NCBI RefSeq assembly: GCF_000826185.2
Contig: NZ_LN648875.1
Coordinates: forward strand, 1,563,853 to 1,627,852
Origin: Microbacterium gorillae
GTDB lineage: Bacteria; Actinomycetota; Actinomycetes; Actinomycetales; Microbacteriaceae
DNA: 64,000 nucleotides
Direction: 5' to 3'
Position 1 is the first letter of the stretch. The number at the start of each line of letters is the position of its first letter. Under the pieces are notes generated by a model. The model saw nothing but the letters and a program-made list of their open reading frames with translations. It was not told the DNA's origin and did not search any database. Positions 32,959-42,013 of the stretch are shown here, in pieces. A program made the position numbers and the translations under genes.

Positions 32959-34698
32959 TCAATCCGCGAGGTGCGCGCGGATGCTGAGTTCCTCGGCGTC
33001 CAGGCCCTCCAGCACGCGCCGCAGCGTCGCGGTGCTGTACTGGCCGTTCGAGCGCGCCGCGCTGAGCTTCTGCCGCTGGGCGGCGATCGTGACGAGGCGC
33101 AGCTCGCGCACCTGATCGATGCGGTCGCCGCTGCCCTCCTCGAGCGGCACGGAGAGACGGTTGCGCGACTGCGCGACGATGTCCGGCTCGAACGGCTTGC
33201 CGTTCTCGCGGTGCAGGTTGGGCGCATCCAGGGCGGTGGCCGCGGCCTGACGGAGCGCGACGTTGAGTTCGGCGAGCTCTTCGGCCGCGGGATCGTCCTC
33301 GCCGGAGGAGTTCAGTCCGAGGAGTCGCACCAGGGGTGCCAGCGTCGAACCCTGCAGCAGCAGCGTGCCGACGGCGACGAGGAACGCGACCAGGATCAGC
33401 AGTGATCGGTTCTCGCCATACGGCAGGGTCTGCGCGGCGGCGAGGGTGACCGCACCGCGCATGCCGGCCCAGACGATGATCGTGCCTTCCCGCCAGCCGA
33501 GACGGGACTGCTGCAGGTACTGGGCGTCACCGAGGGAGCGGGCGAGGCGCCGGCGAACCAGGCGCATCCGCCGCTCCGGGTTGCCGCGCCCGTTGGTGTG
33601 CTCGGCGAACTGGTCGACGGTGGCCGATTTGAATCTGTCGCGGGCTTTCTCGAGGTGCGGCTGGACCACTTCGGCGCGATTCGAGCGCCGCGACTGCATC
33701 CAGATCAGCGGGATCACGTAGGCGGTGCGCAGCACCAGGATGATGGCCACGGCGGCGAGCGCGAGCAGCGCGGCGTGGGGCACGGCGCGCCAACCGTCGG
33801 GGGCGTCCGCGATGATGCTCTGGATCTCCAGACCCATGATGAGGAAGACCGCGCCCTCCAGCACCAGCTCGATCGTGCGCCAGTTGACGCGGTCGCTCAG
33901 CCGCTGTTCGGCGGTGAAGTACTTCGTCGCCCCCTGGCCGGTGACGATGCCGGCCGTCACCGCCGCCACCAGGCCGGAGCCGCCGAGGTGCTCGGTGGGC
34001 AGGTAGGCGACGTACGGCACCACGAAGCTGATGGCCGTCGCCGCGGTGGTGGAGGGGATCCAGGCGCGCACGCGCAGGTTCACCCAGCCGACCACGAGGC
34101 CGATCGCGACGGCGATGATCACGGCCAGGCTGAAGTCGCCGACGCCGGTCCAGATCGAGAAGGCCCCGGCGCCGGCGGCGGCGGCGGCGATGGCGGTACG
34201 CAGCAGGACGAGGGCGGTGGCGTCGTTGAGGAGGCTCTCGCCCTCGAGCATCGTCAGCACGCGTGGCGAGATGCCGAGCTTCTTCACGACCGAGGTCGCG
34301 ACCGCGTCCGTGGGACTCAGCACGGCGCCCAGCGCGATACCCAGCGGCAGGCCGATGCCGGGGATCACGGCCGAGAAGAACAGGCCCAGTACGAGCGAGC
34401 TGATCAGGACGAGGAGGACGGAAAGACCGCCGATCGCGCCGAAGTCTCGCCGGAACTCCATGGCCGGCAAGGACACGGCGGCGGCGTAGAGCAGGGGTGG
34501 CAGGATGCCGACGAGGATCCACTCCTGATCCAGCGTGAACACGGGCGTGAAGGGCAACAGGCTGAAGCCGATGCCGAGCAGGAGGAGCACCAGGGGGCCG
34601 GCGACCCCGACCTTCGGGGCGAGGGCCGTCGTCACGGCGATCACGATGACGCCGGCCACCACGATGAGGACGAGATCGATGAGGTCGATGGTGATCAT
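32959..34698 (-). CDS. Na+/H+ antiporter, CPA1 (NhaP) type
   Basis: A roughly 579-residue transporter: about 12 helices followed by a cytoplasmic tail of about 170 residues. Diagnostic segments are LSPTDAVATSVV, GESLLNDATALV with the ion-binding Asp, and WAGMRGAVTLAAA. It exports Na+ or K+ in exchange for protons. The frame stays open for another 145 codons upstream, but the ATG at 34698, behind GGAAGG and directly before the first helix, is the likely start. It is divergent from the zinc peptidase gene. Confidence 0.93.
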   Translation of the reverse strand: MITIDLIDLVLIVVAGVIVIAVTTALAPKVGVAGPLVLLLLGIGFSLLPFTPVFTLDQEWILVGILPPLLYAAAVSLPAMEFRRDFGAIGGLSVLLVLISSLVLGLFFSAVIPGIGLPLGIALGAVLSPTDAVATSVVKKLGISPRVLTMLEGESLLNDATALVLLRTAIAAAAAGAGAFSIWTGVGDFSLAVIIAVAIGLVVGWVNLRVRAWIPSTTAATAISFVVPYVAYLPTEHLGGSGLVAAVTAGIVTGQGATKYFTAEQRLSDRVNWRTIELVLEGAVFLIMGLEIQSIIADAPDGWRAVPHAALLALAAVAIILVLRTAYVIPLIWMQSRRSNRAEVVQPHLEKARDRFKSATVDQFAEHTNGRGNPERRMRLVRRRLARSLGDAQYLQQSRLGWREGTIIVWAGMRGAVTLAAAQTLPYGENRSLLILVAFLVAVGTLLLQGSTLAPLVRLLGLNSSGEDDPAAEELAELNVALRQAAATALDAPNLHRENGKPFEPDIVAQSRNRLSVPLEEGSGDRIDQVRELRLVTIAAQRQKLSAARSNGQYSTATLRRVLEGLDAEELSIRAHLAD

Positions 34699-34834
34699 GA
34701 GCGCCTTCCGCGGCACGCCGATCCGCCTCGACTGCGCCGCCCCGCCCAGCCTATCGGGCTCCGTGATGTTCCCGCCGCGGCGAGCAACGCGCCGATCGCG
34801 CACAAAACGGTGAGGTTGGCGGTATTTTTGCCAA

Positions 34835-35698
34835 GTGACCTTCAACCCGAACGCTGACATCAGCGGAAGCAAGGCCGAGCGACGCGGCGGCAGGGGCGCC
34901 GTCGTGGGTGGCGGCATCGCCGGCGTCGGCGGCATCCTCGCCCTCGTCTTCGCCCTCCTCACCGGTGGCTCCTTCGACCCGAACGTGATCTTCGGCAACC
35001 AGGACCAGGGCTCCGAGGCCCAGGCGACGGACGGCGCCACGTGCCTGACCGGCGTCGACGCGAACGAGAACGACGAGTGCCGCCTCGCGGGAGCGCAGAT
35101 CCTCCTGGATGACTTCTGGTCGAAGCACGTCAAGGGCTACGTGTCCCCGACCGAGGTGATCTACAGCGGCCAGACGCAGTCCGCGTGCGGCACCGCGGAC
35201 AACCAGGTCGGCCCGTTCTACTGCCCGACCGACCAGAAGCTGTACGTCGATCCGTCGTTCTTCCAGCTGATGCGCCAGCAGTTCGGAGCCTCCGCCGGGA
35301 ACCTCGCGCAGCTCTACATCGTCGGCCACGAGTGGGGTCACCACATCCAGAACATCACCGGAGTCTTCGAGGAGCACCCCAACGACGGCACGGGTGCGGA
35401 GAGCAACTCCGTGCGCACCGAGCTGCAGGCGGACTGCTTCGCCGGCGGGTGGCTGTCTCAGGTCACCGACACGAAGGGCTCGGACGGCAAGCCGCTCCTG
35501 GAGCCGATCACGCAGGATCAGCTCAAGGACGCGTTGAACGCGGCAGCCTCGGTCGGCGACGACAACATTCAGAAGCGTTCCGGCTACGTCAACCCGGACT
35601 CGTTCACCCACGGCACCAGCGCCGAGCGCCAGAAGTGGTTCTCCACGGGCTACAACGAGGGCATCAACGCGTGCGACACGTTCTCGGGAGCCCTGTGA
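34835..35698 (+). CDS. Membrane-anchored neutral zinc metallopeptidase (YpfJ-like)
   Basis: A 287-residue protein with a basic N-terminus, one transmembrane helix (about 25-45) and an exported peptidase domain. The zinc-binding HEWGHHIQ motif lies near residue 165, with the third-ligand region ELQADCFAGGW downstream. Several Cys suggest disulfides. The start is GTG at 34835; TATTTT (34823-34828) lies 6 nt before it, so the message is probably leaderless. The stop overlaps the next start (GTGA). Confidence 0.92.
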   Translation: MTFNPNADISGSKAERRGGRGAVVGGGIAGVGGILALVFALLTGGSFDPNVIFGNQDQGSEAQATDGATCLTGVDANENDECRLAGAQILLDDFWSKHVKGYVSPTEVIYSGQTQSACGTADNQVGPFYCPTDQKLYVDPSFFQLMRQQFGASAGNLAQLYIVGHEWGHHIQNITGVFEEHPNDGTGAESNSVRTELQADCFAGGWLSQVTDTKGSDGKPLLEPITQDQLKDALNAAASVGDDNIQKRSGYVNPDSFTHGTSAERQKWFSTGYNEGINACDTFSGAL

Positions 35699-36666
35699 CG
35701 AGCACTCTGGACGACGACCTCTACCCGGCGATCGAGCCCTACGACACGGGGCTGCTGCTGGTGGGGGACGGCCACCGGATCTCCTACGAGCAGTCCGGCA
35801 ACCCGGACGGCAAACCGGTGGTGTTCCTGCACGGCGGACCCGGGGGTGGCACCTCTGCGTGGAATCGGCGGTTCTTCGATCCGGCGAAGTACCGGATCAT
35901 CCTGTTCGACCAGCGCGGCTGTGGCCGCAGCACCCCGCACGCGAGCGATCCGAACGCGGACCTGAGGCACAACAGCACGTGGCATCTCGTCGCCGACATG
36001 GAGCTGCTGCGCCGCAATCTCGGCATCCGGCAGTGGCAGGTCTTCGGCGGATCGTGGGGTTCGGCGTTGGCGCTGGCGTATGCGCAGACGCACCCGGACG
36101 CCGTGTCCGAGCTGGTCCTGCGCGGCATCTTCACGCTGCGCCGCGAGGAGCTGGAGTGGTTCTACGAGGGCGGCGCCGCGGCGATCTACCCGGACCTGTG
36201 GCGCGCGTTCGAGCAGCAGATCCCGCCGGTCGAGCGCGGGCACATGATGGAGGCGTACCACCGCCGCCTGTTCGATCCGGACCCGCGCGTGCACGTCCCG
36301 GCCGGGGTGGCCTGGACCTCATGGGAGAGCGCGACCGTCACGTTGCGCCCGGACCCGAAGGCGGTGACCCAGAAGGCCGACCCTCACCACGCGGTCGCCT
36401 TCGCCCGCATCGAGAACCACTACTTCGTCAACGGCGGGTGGTTCGAGGAGGGGCAGCTCATCGCGAACGCGCCCCGCATCGCGCACATCCCGACGGTGAT
36501 CGTGCAGGGGCGTTACGACATGTGCACGCCGATCATGACCGCGTTCGCGCTGCACGAGGCGCTGCCGGACGCCGATTTCGTCGTCGTGGACGATGCCGGC
36601 CACTCCGCCACCGAACCCGGGATCCGCCGCGCCCTCCGCGCCGCCACCGATCGCTTCGCCGCCTGA
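35695..36666 (+). CDS. pip: Proline iminopeptidase (prolyl aminopeptidase, S33)
   Basis: A 323-residue alpha/beta-hydrolase. The oxyanion region HGGPGGG, DQRGCGRSTPH, the nucleophile elbow FGGSWGSALALAYAQ, the acid in VIVQGRYDMCTP and the catalytic His of VDDAGHSATEP match cytosolic proline iminopeptidases, which release N-terminal Pro. The GTG start overlaps the stop of the zinc peptidase, which may be a functional link (peptide turnover). The next unit on the right is a Fic remnant in opposite orientation. Confidence 0.94.
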   Translation: MTSTLDDDLYPAIEPYDTGLLLVGDGHRISYEQSGNPDGKPVVFLHGGPGGGTSAWNRRFFDPAKYRIILFDQRGCGRSTPHASDPNADLRHNSTWHLVADMELLRRNLGIRQWQVFGGSWGSALALAYAQTHPDAVSELVLRGIFTLRREELEWFYEGGAAAIYPDLWRAFEQQIPPVERGHMMEAYHRRLFDPDPRVHVPAGVAWTSWESATVTLRPDPKAVTQKADPHHAVAFARIENHYFVNGGWFEEGQLIANAPRIAHIPTVIVQGRYDMCTPIMTAFALHEALPDADFVVVDDAGHSATEPGIRRALRAATDRFAA

Positions 36667-36669
36667 GCT

Positions 36670-36795
36670 CACCGTCATCGCGTTGTGTTTGTCGCTCTCA
36701 CCGATCTCGGCGAGGGCGAGCTGCTTCGCAGGGGTCGTCAGTTGCTCGATCTGAGAGCTGGAAGACGATTCGGTGCGCAGCAGGATCGCCGCCAT
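36670..36795 (-). pseudogene. Remnant of a Fic-family protein (N-terminal fragment)
   Basis: About 42 codons on the minus strand read MAAILLRTESSSSSQIEQL and then TTPAKQLALAEIGESD, which matches the conserved N-terminal region of Fic-family AMP-transferases as I know it. The similarity stops abruptly against the end of the pip gene, and no Fic core motif (HPFxxGNGR) is present anywhere nearby. A truncated relic is the simplest reading. The family assignment is from memory of the motif. Confidence 0.6.
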
Positions 36796-36824
36796 CGGCC
36801 CGAGTGACGGAGAGTCAGCGCCTG

Positions 36825-36852
36825 ACCAACACTTGACACATCAAGTGTTGGT
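36825..36852. repeat. Perfect 12-bp inverted repeat between convergent units
   Basis: ACCAACACTTGA, loop CACA, TCAAGTGTTGGT. It lies upstream of the Fic remnant and downstream of the aldehyde dehydrogenase stop. The AT-rich arms, in contrast to the GC-rich surroundings, look more like an operator than a terminator, possibly the former control site of the lost Fic gene. Confidence 0.75.
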
Positions 36853-36882
36853 AGGACGTCGGTGTGACCGCAGCTGTTCGGA

Positions 36883-38757
36883 TCAGGAGCGCAGGGCGGC
36901 GAGCAGGGTCTTCACGAGGCCGACCGGGTTGCCGTCGATGCGGAAACGGGTGAAGCCCTCACTGACGGTGTTCGCCGTGCGGCTGGTGACGAACCACGGC
37001 GGCTTCGGCAGGATCGTCCACGTGCCCCGGCCCACCGAACGCGGGAAGGGCCGGAACGGACCGCGCAGGACGGACCGCTCCACGTGGTCCAGCAGCAGGC
37101 CGTTGTGAACGATGCCGATGCCGCTGCCGACATCCGCGAGCGTGTGCCCGGGGAACGCGCCCCAGGACAGCGTCGGGGCGGTGAAGGAGAATCCGGTCCA
37201 ACCGTTGATGGCGATGTTGCCGTAACGGAGATCCTGGATGGCCCGCTCGAAGCGGTCTCCGAGCCGCTTCTGCGTCACCGGGTCGATGAGCACGTTCGCC
37301 CCCAGCGTCCCGACGAGCTCGTCGTTGGCGTAAGCGACGGCGGTGTCCAGGAAGCCCTGACCGGTGCCGTCGAGCTGCACCACCCCGAGCACGGGGGAGA
37401 AGTACTCCGTCGTCTGCAGGTCGTGGGGGTCATCGCCGGGCTCGATCTCCACCAGCACCCGCTCGCCGAAGCGCAGCGCGTCCGGGTAGGACGTCTCGGC
37501 GGCGGCGAGTTTCGGCGCGCTGTTCGGATACCAGACCGGCCGCCGCGGAGCGGACGCGTACGCCCGCTCGAGGGCGGCGAGGAAGTCGTCGCGCTGGTCC
37601 CAGTCCTTGGAGATGACCACCACCTGACCGGCGATGCAGTTGTGTCCGCTGTTCTGCAGGCGCATCGTGACGATGTGCTCGGCCTGGTAGTCCAGGTCGG
37701 CTCGGGTCCAGGGGCCCGGCACCACGATGATCGGCGAGACCCCGCCGAGCTCGCCGGTGATGGGCTTGTCCAGCAGCGGCGCACCGGTCTGCTTGCGCTT
37801 CTCGCCCGCGGCTCCCGGTCCCCACACGATCGCGTCGAACGTGGCCGCGGACCCGGTGATGTGCACGTGCGAGAACGCGTCGCTCGCGGTGAGGTACGCC
37901 CCCACATCGCCCCCGCCGGAGATGATGCGGACGAAGCCCGGCTCGATCAACGGCAGGAGTGCACGGCGGAAGATCGGCACCAGCCGGTCCTGCGTCGGGT
38001 TGACCTTCAGCAGCACGACGCGGTTGTGCGCGAGCAGCTCATAGATCACATCCAGCACCGGAATCGAGGTGATGTTGCCGGCTCCGAGCACCAGGCCGAT
38101 GCCGCCGGACTCGCCGGGGGTGAGCTGCGCGAGACCGGCGTCGCGGCGCGCCTGCTCCGCGGTGACGCCGCGCTCCAGCCAGACCTCTCCGGTGAAGCCG
38201 CTGAGCAGATTCGCGTCGACAGCGTCCGCGGGGAACACGTGCGCGGCCACCTGTCCGGACGGCGTGATCGACGTCTTCGTCTTCGCCAGCGGGGAGACGC
38301 CGTCGGCGATCGCCGCCAGAGTGCGCTCGTAGACGCCGAGGGCGGACAGCGTCGCGTAGGGGCCGCTCAACCACTCTTCGCCGCGCAGCGGACTGTCCGC
38401 CGCGAGCTGCTTGCTGTCGGCCGCGACGTTCGCCCACTCCTCGGCGGCATCGCCGACGGTGCGGCGCAAGCGGCTCAGCAGGGTGCGGCGCTGCGCCACC
38501 GACAGGGAGGACCACACGGCCGAGCCGGAACGCAGCGCGGCCAGGGCCGCGTCGATGCGTTCGCGGGTGGAGGCGTCGATCTTGGGGGTCGGCGCGCTCT
38601 TCGTCTCCGCGCTCTTCTTCGCCACGCTCTTCTTCGCTGTGGTGGTCGACTTCGACGGCGGGATCACCGGCTTCACGGCGCCGGCCCTGCGGCTCGGGGT
38701 CTTCTTCGTCGGCTCGGCCGCGCGGGACGCGGTCTCGTCGGATTCGGGTGTGCTCAC
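36883..38757 (-). CDS. Aldehyde dehydrogenase family protein with basic N-terminal tail
   Basis: A 624-residue protein. The first ~60 residues are a Lys/Ala/Ser/Thr-rich, probably disordered tail (including AKKSVAKKSAETKSAP). The rest is an NAD(P)-dependent aldehyde dehydrogenase with the catalytic Cys in NSGHNCIAGQVVV and the Glu in TGELGGVSP. The aldehyde is unknown. It starts 24 bp after the stop of the GPH-type transporter gene and probably shares its mRNA, so an imported sugar-derived aldehyde or alcohol is possible. The tail is unusual for the family and may bind nucleic acid or the membrane; that is speculation. Confidence 0.9.
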   Translation of the reverse strand: MSTPESDETASRAAEPTKKTPSRRAGAVKPVIPPSKSTTTAKKSVAKKSAETKSAPTPKIDASTRERIDAALAALRSGSAVWSSLSVAQRRTLLSRLRRTVGDAAEEWANVAADSKQLAADSPLRGEEWLSGPYATLSALGVYERTLAAIADGVSPLAKTKTSITPSGQVAAHVFPADAVDANLLSGFTGEVWLERGVTAEQARRDAGLAQLTPGESGGIGLVLGAGNITSIPVLDVIYELLAHNRVVLLKVNPTQDRLVPIFRRALLPLIEPGFVRIISGGGDVGAYLTASDAFSHVHITGSAATFDAIVWGPGAAGEKRKQTGAPLLDKPITGELGGVSPIIVVPGPWTRADLDYQAEHIVTMRLQNSGHNCIAGQVVVISKDWDQRDDFLAALERAYASAPRRPVWYPNSAPKLAAAETSYPDALRFGERVLVEIEPGDDPHDLQTTEYFSPVLGVVQLDGTGQGFLDTAVAYANDELVGTLGANVLIDPVTQKRLGDRFERAIQDLRYGNIAINGWTGFSFTAPTLSWGAFPGHTLADVGSGIGIVHNGLLLDHVERSVLRGPFRPFPRSVGRGTWTILPKPPWFVTSRTANTVSEGFTRFRIDGNPVGLVKTLLAALRS

Positions 38758-38781
38758 GACGTCCTCCTCGGTGGAACCAGC

Positions 38782-40200
38782 CTACGGCGCGGGATCGATG
38801 GTCGGTTCGGTGTCGGCGTTGGCGTCCGTGTCGATCGCCGGTTCGGTGTCGGTGTCGGCCCGGGTCAACCGGTAGCGGGCCAGGGTGACCAGGCTCAGCA
38901 CCGTCAGGACGGCCGGGACGATGCTGAAGGTCACCACGATGCCATCGATCGCCGCGGCGGGTTGGACGCTCTCCCCTCCCGCCGTGCTGGACACATAGCC
39001 GGTCACGGCGAGAACGAGGGTCAGTGCGGACGCGGAGAGTGCGAAACCGACCGTCTCCCCGGCGGTCCAGACGCCGCTGAACGCTCCCGCATGATTGTCG
39101 CCGTGGCGGGCCTCGTCGTGCGAGATCACGTCCGGCAGCATCGCCATCGGCAGCGCTTGCATCCCGGCGTACGCGACGCCGGCGAGTCCGACGGGGACGT
39201 AAAGCCAGGCACCGGGTGCCCAGATGGCGACCGTGATCGCGAGCGTGGCGACGACGAACAGCAGGCTGGCGAGCCGGAAGGAGCGCGTCTTGCCGAGCCG
39301 ACGGCTGACGAGATTCCAGACGGGGGCGGCCAGCAGCGCGGGAGCGATGAGGGCGAGGAAGAGCAGGGTGACCGCGTCCTCGGAGCGCATCACGTACTTC
39401 GCCACGTACTGCGCCCCGGCCAGCATGAGCCCGGTGGCGAGGGCCTGCAGGACGTACGTGGACAGCAGTGCCCGGAAGGGGGAGCTGCGACGCAGCGCGT
39501 GCAGTCCGGCGGCGTAGTGGGCGCGGATGTCCAACCGATCCGCCGTCGGAGCCTCGACGGATCGTTCTCCCCGATGCGCGACGGTCGTCGCGACGAGCAT
39601 GCCGACGGCGATCACGACGCCGGCGACGGCACCCATCAGCAGGTAGCCGGACACCGGGTCGCCGGTGAGCGAACGCAGTTCCGGTCCGCCGCCGCCGAAC
39701 AGCAGGATCGCCGCCGTGAGGACGATGACGCGCCATGTCAGCAGGCGGGTGCGCTCGTCGTAGCGGCTCGTGAGTTCCGCCGGCAGGGCGATGTAGGGCA
39801 CCTGGAAGAGGCTGAACGCGGTCGCCGTGGCGGTGAACGCGATGAGGACCCAGATGCCGCCCACCACCGGGCCGAGCGCGGGCGGCACGGCGAACGTCGC
39901 GGCGAACAGGAATGGCAGGGTGAGGGCGCCGAGCAGCATGTACCCGCGGCGAGTGCCGGTGCGCCGCAGCTGTCGGTCGGTGAGCGCGCCGATGACGGGG
40001 TCGATCACCACGTCCCACAGCTTGGCGACGGTGATGACCACGCCCGCGAACAGCGCCGCCACGCCGAGGTTGTCGGTGAGGTAGTAGGTCAGCACCAGGC
40101 CGGGGAGTGTGGCGAACCCGCCGGTGCCGAGGGATCCGGCGGCGTAGCGCGCGATGGTGCTCGGACGGAGCCTGGTCGTGGGGGGAGCGCCGTTGCTCAT
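38782..40200 (-). CDS. GPH-type sugar:cation symporter (MFS fold)
   Basis: A 472-residue, 12-helix transporter of the glycoside-pentoside-hexuronide family. Typical features are the N-terminal YAAGSLGTGGFATLPGLVLT, the DPVIGALTDR loop after helix 2 and the LPAELTSRYDERTRL loop. The C-terminal tail is acidic with repeated DTDTEP-like units. It lies first in a minus-strand pair with the aldehyde dehydrogenase. Substrate unknown. Confidence 0.88.
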   Translation of the reverse strand: MSNGAPPTTRLRPSTIARYAAGSLGTGGFATLPGLVLTYYLTDNLGVAALFAGVVITVAKLWDVVIDPVIGALTDRQLRRTGTRRGYMLLGALTLPFLFAATFAVPPALGPVVGGIWVLIAFTATATAFSLFQVPYIALPAELTSRYDERTRLLTWRVIVLTAAILLFGGGGPELRSLTGDPVSGYLLMGAVAGVVIAVGMLVATTVAHRGERSVEAPTADRLDIRAHYAAGLHALRRSSPFRALLSTYVLQALATGLMLAGAQYVAKYVMRSEDAVTLLFLALIAPALLAAPVWNLVSRRLGKTRSFRLASLLFVVATLAITVAIWAPGAWLYVPVGLAGVAYAGMQALPMAMLPDVISHDEARHGDNHAGAFSGVWTAGETVGFALSASALTLVLAVTGYVSSTAGGESVQPAAAIDGIVVTFSIVPAVLTVLSLVTLARYRLTRADTDTEPAIDTDANADTEPTIDPAP

Positions 40201-40275
40201 CGCGCCAGCATAGTGGGGCCGGGCGCGGGAACCAGCCCGTTCTCCGTGAGCGCTTCGCCCGATCTCTCATGAGCC

Positions 40276-40332
40276 CGCCCCCGGCGAGCGAGGGGGACGC
40301 TCACCGGGGGCGCGCCACGCTCACCGGGGGCG
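40276..40332 (-). terminator. Hairpin with alternative arms after the glutaredoxin gene
   Basis: CGCCCCCGG (40276-40284) can pair with either of two identical CCGGGGGCG arms (40304-40312 and 40324-40332), part of a 20-bp-period direct repeat. It is located 18 bp beyond the glutaredoxin stop on the minus strand and probably terminates it. Confidence 0.55.
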
Positions 40333-40350
40333 GGGTTCGGGGGAAACGCC

Positions 40351-40614
40351 TCAGATCAGGTTGAGCTCGCGCAGCTTGGCCTCGACGTCGGCGTTGCTCG
40401 GTTCGACGTGGTGGCTGGAGTCCGGGTAGACGACGACGGGGATGTTCGTGCGGCCGGAGATGTCCTTGGCGACATCGGCTGCGGCCGGCTCGGCCTCGAG
40501 GTCGACGTAGGTGTACTCCACACCCAGTTCGTCGAGCTGCTTCTTGGTGCGTCGGCAGTCGCCGCACCAGGCGGCGCCGAACATGGTGATGGTGTCGGTG
40601 GCAGGCGTGCTCAT
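40351..40614 (-). CDS. Glutaredoxin-like protein (mycoredoxin type)
   Basis: An 87-residue thioredoxin-fold protein with redox motif WCGDC near residues 16-20, cis-Pro region NIPVVVYPD, and the length of actinobacterial glutaredoxin/mycoredoxin proteins that reduce mycothiol mixed disulfides. The CGDC active site differs from CGYC of mycoredoxin-1. Single gene with its own hairpin downstream. Confidence 0.9.
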   Translation of the reverse strand: MSTPATDTITMFGAAWCGDCRRTKKQLDELGVEYTYVDLEAEPAAADVAKDISGRTNIPVVVYPDSSHHVEPSNADVEAKLRELNLI

Positions 40615-40677
40615 GGCCTCAGGTTACGTCCTCACGAGGGTGGTCCGGGCCGTCGCGAGGGCACATGCAGGGCGGAT

Positions 40678-41730
40678 TCAGGCGTGCGGGAGAGCGGTTC
40701 GCAGCGCACGGACGACGTGCGGCCAGCTGGAGCGCTCGATGATGCGCGTCCGAGCGCTCTCATCACCCGGCGCGTTCCAGGCGTCATCGATGACCGCGGC
40801 GATGAGGCTCGGGGGCGCGTCGACCGGAACCATGCGCGCCCACCCACCCGCCGTCTCGCGGTGGGCGGGCAGGTCGGTCGCCACCAGGGGGGTGTCGAAC
40901 CAGGTCGCTTCCAAGGCCGCGAGACCGTAGTTCTCGTCGCGCTCCAGCGCGAGAGCGACCGCCGCGTGACGGTACAGCCAGGACAGTTCCGCTCCACGCA
41001 GGCCCGCGACGATGCGGGCCGGGGCTTCGGACTCCAGCCGCCGCAGCGCCCGCAGTCGCCGCTCCTCGGACGAGACCGCGATGATCAAGGGTGTGCGGGC
41101 GCTGATGCGCGCCGACTGCCGAGCCGCGGCCGCGAGCCGGTCGTGGTCCGATCGTGCCCCCCACCGTCCGACCGCGAGAGCGAAGCCCTCCAGTCCCGTG
41201 GTGACTCCCGGCCGTTCGGGCGGCACCGCCGTCAGGGCTGTTCGCGGAGCCGTGCCGAGCGCCGTCACCGGAGCCAGCTCCCACGCGTGGCGCTCGATGC
41301 GCGCAGCCTCGCTCGCGGTGCCCGTCGCGACCACGGCTGCGAGTCGAGCGGAGGGCAGCACGGCCCGCAGGTTCAGGCGCTGCTGCCACGAGTACCAGTC
41401 CGGGTGATCCAGGAACATCGCATCATGGACGAAGGTGACCGCCCCGGAACGCGCCGGCGTGAAGCTGTCCGCGATCACCGCGTCCGCGCGCCACCGGCGC
41501 GCGATCCGGCGCAGCTCGAACGTGTTCGACAGGGCGTGCGGCCGCAGGTGCGTGCTGACGCGTTCGACGCCGACGGGGAGCTCCGGCTCCCGCGCGGATC
41601 CGCGGATCGCGACGGCGATGCGATCGTTCGGGAAGGACCGGTGCCACGCGTGCACGAGTTCGCGCTGCAGGTCGCGACTGCTGGGCGGGCCACTCGTCCA
41701 CCACCAGCCGTCGAACAGGATCCGCATCAT
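40678..41730 (-). CDS. Glycosyltransferase (GT-B fold, group 1-like)
   Basis: A 350-residue protein of glycosyltransferase family 4 type. It starts ILFDGWWWTSGPPSSRDLQ and has the C-terminal nucleotide-sugar region ALERDENYGLAALEATWFDT followed by PLVATDLPAHRE, where the E(x7)E pattern is recognisable. Donor and acceptor are unknown. It is divergent from the GT2/GtrA enzyme, so both may serve cell-surface glycan synthesis. Confidence 0.85.
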   Translation of the reverse strand: MMRILFDGWWWTSGPPSSRDLQRELVHAWHRSFPNDRIAVAIRGSAREPELPVGVERVSTHLRPHALSNTFELRRIARRWRADAVIADSFTPARSGAVTFVHDAMFLDHPDWYSWQQRLNLRAVLPSARLAAVVATGTASEAARIERHAWELAPVTALGTAPRTALTAVPPERPGVTTGLEGFALAVGRWGARSDHDRLAAAARQSARISARTPLIIAVSSEERRLRALRRLESEAPARIVAGLRGAELSWLYRHAAVALALERDENYGLAALEATWFDTPLVATDLPAHRETAGGWARMVPVDAPPSLIAAVIDDAWNAPGDESARTRIIERSSWPHVVRALRTALPHA

Positions 41731-42013
41731 TCTCCCGGGGGTCGACCCACCCTAACCAGCCGGCGCGCCCGTGCCCGGAGGCCTCGCCGAGGACGCGTGT
41801 CACAGCGGGCGCAGAGACGCCTCGAAGCGGCGTCATCAGCTTGCCCCGATATAGTGCGGGGGCGCCGGAGTGGTCGGCGACGTGTCCGGTGGGGGGCGTG
41901 AGCAGGACGAGTCGAGGACGAACGGCGGTCATGACAGCAGTGTGCGAGACGGGTCGAGGTGTTGATCCGGTCCGACGGCCGGCGCCCATGTGTCGGCGAA
42001 CGGGAGGACGAGG
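41731..42013. other. Divergent control region between two glycosyltransferases
   Basis: A TATAGT hexamer at 41850-41855 could be a -10 for the plus strand, but its -35 is poor. A GTG ORF from 41898 ends at a TGA overlapping the ATG at 42014 (ATGA), with no recognisable product. No clear operator is visible. Confidence 0.3.

Noticed and set aside
33598..34857. 419-codon frame opposite the Na+/H+ antiporter
   Set aside because: Highly acidic and His-rich composition typical of antisense translation; the antiporter motifs are unambiguous.
37084..40272. Very long (1062-codon) plus-strand frame
   Set aside because: It is antisense to the clearly recognisable aldehyde dehydrogenase and GPH transporter. 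Long antisense frames are common in GC-rich DNA.
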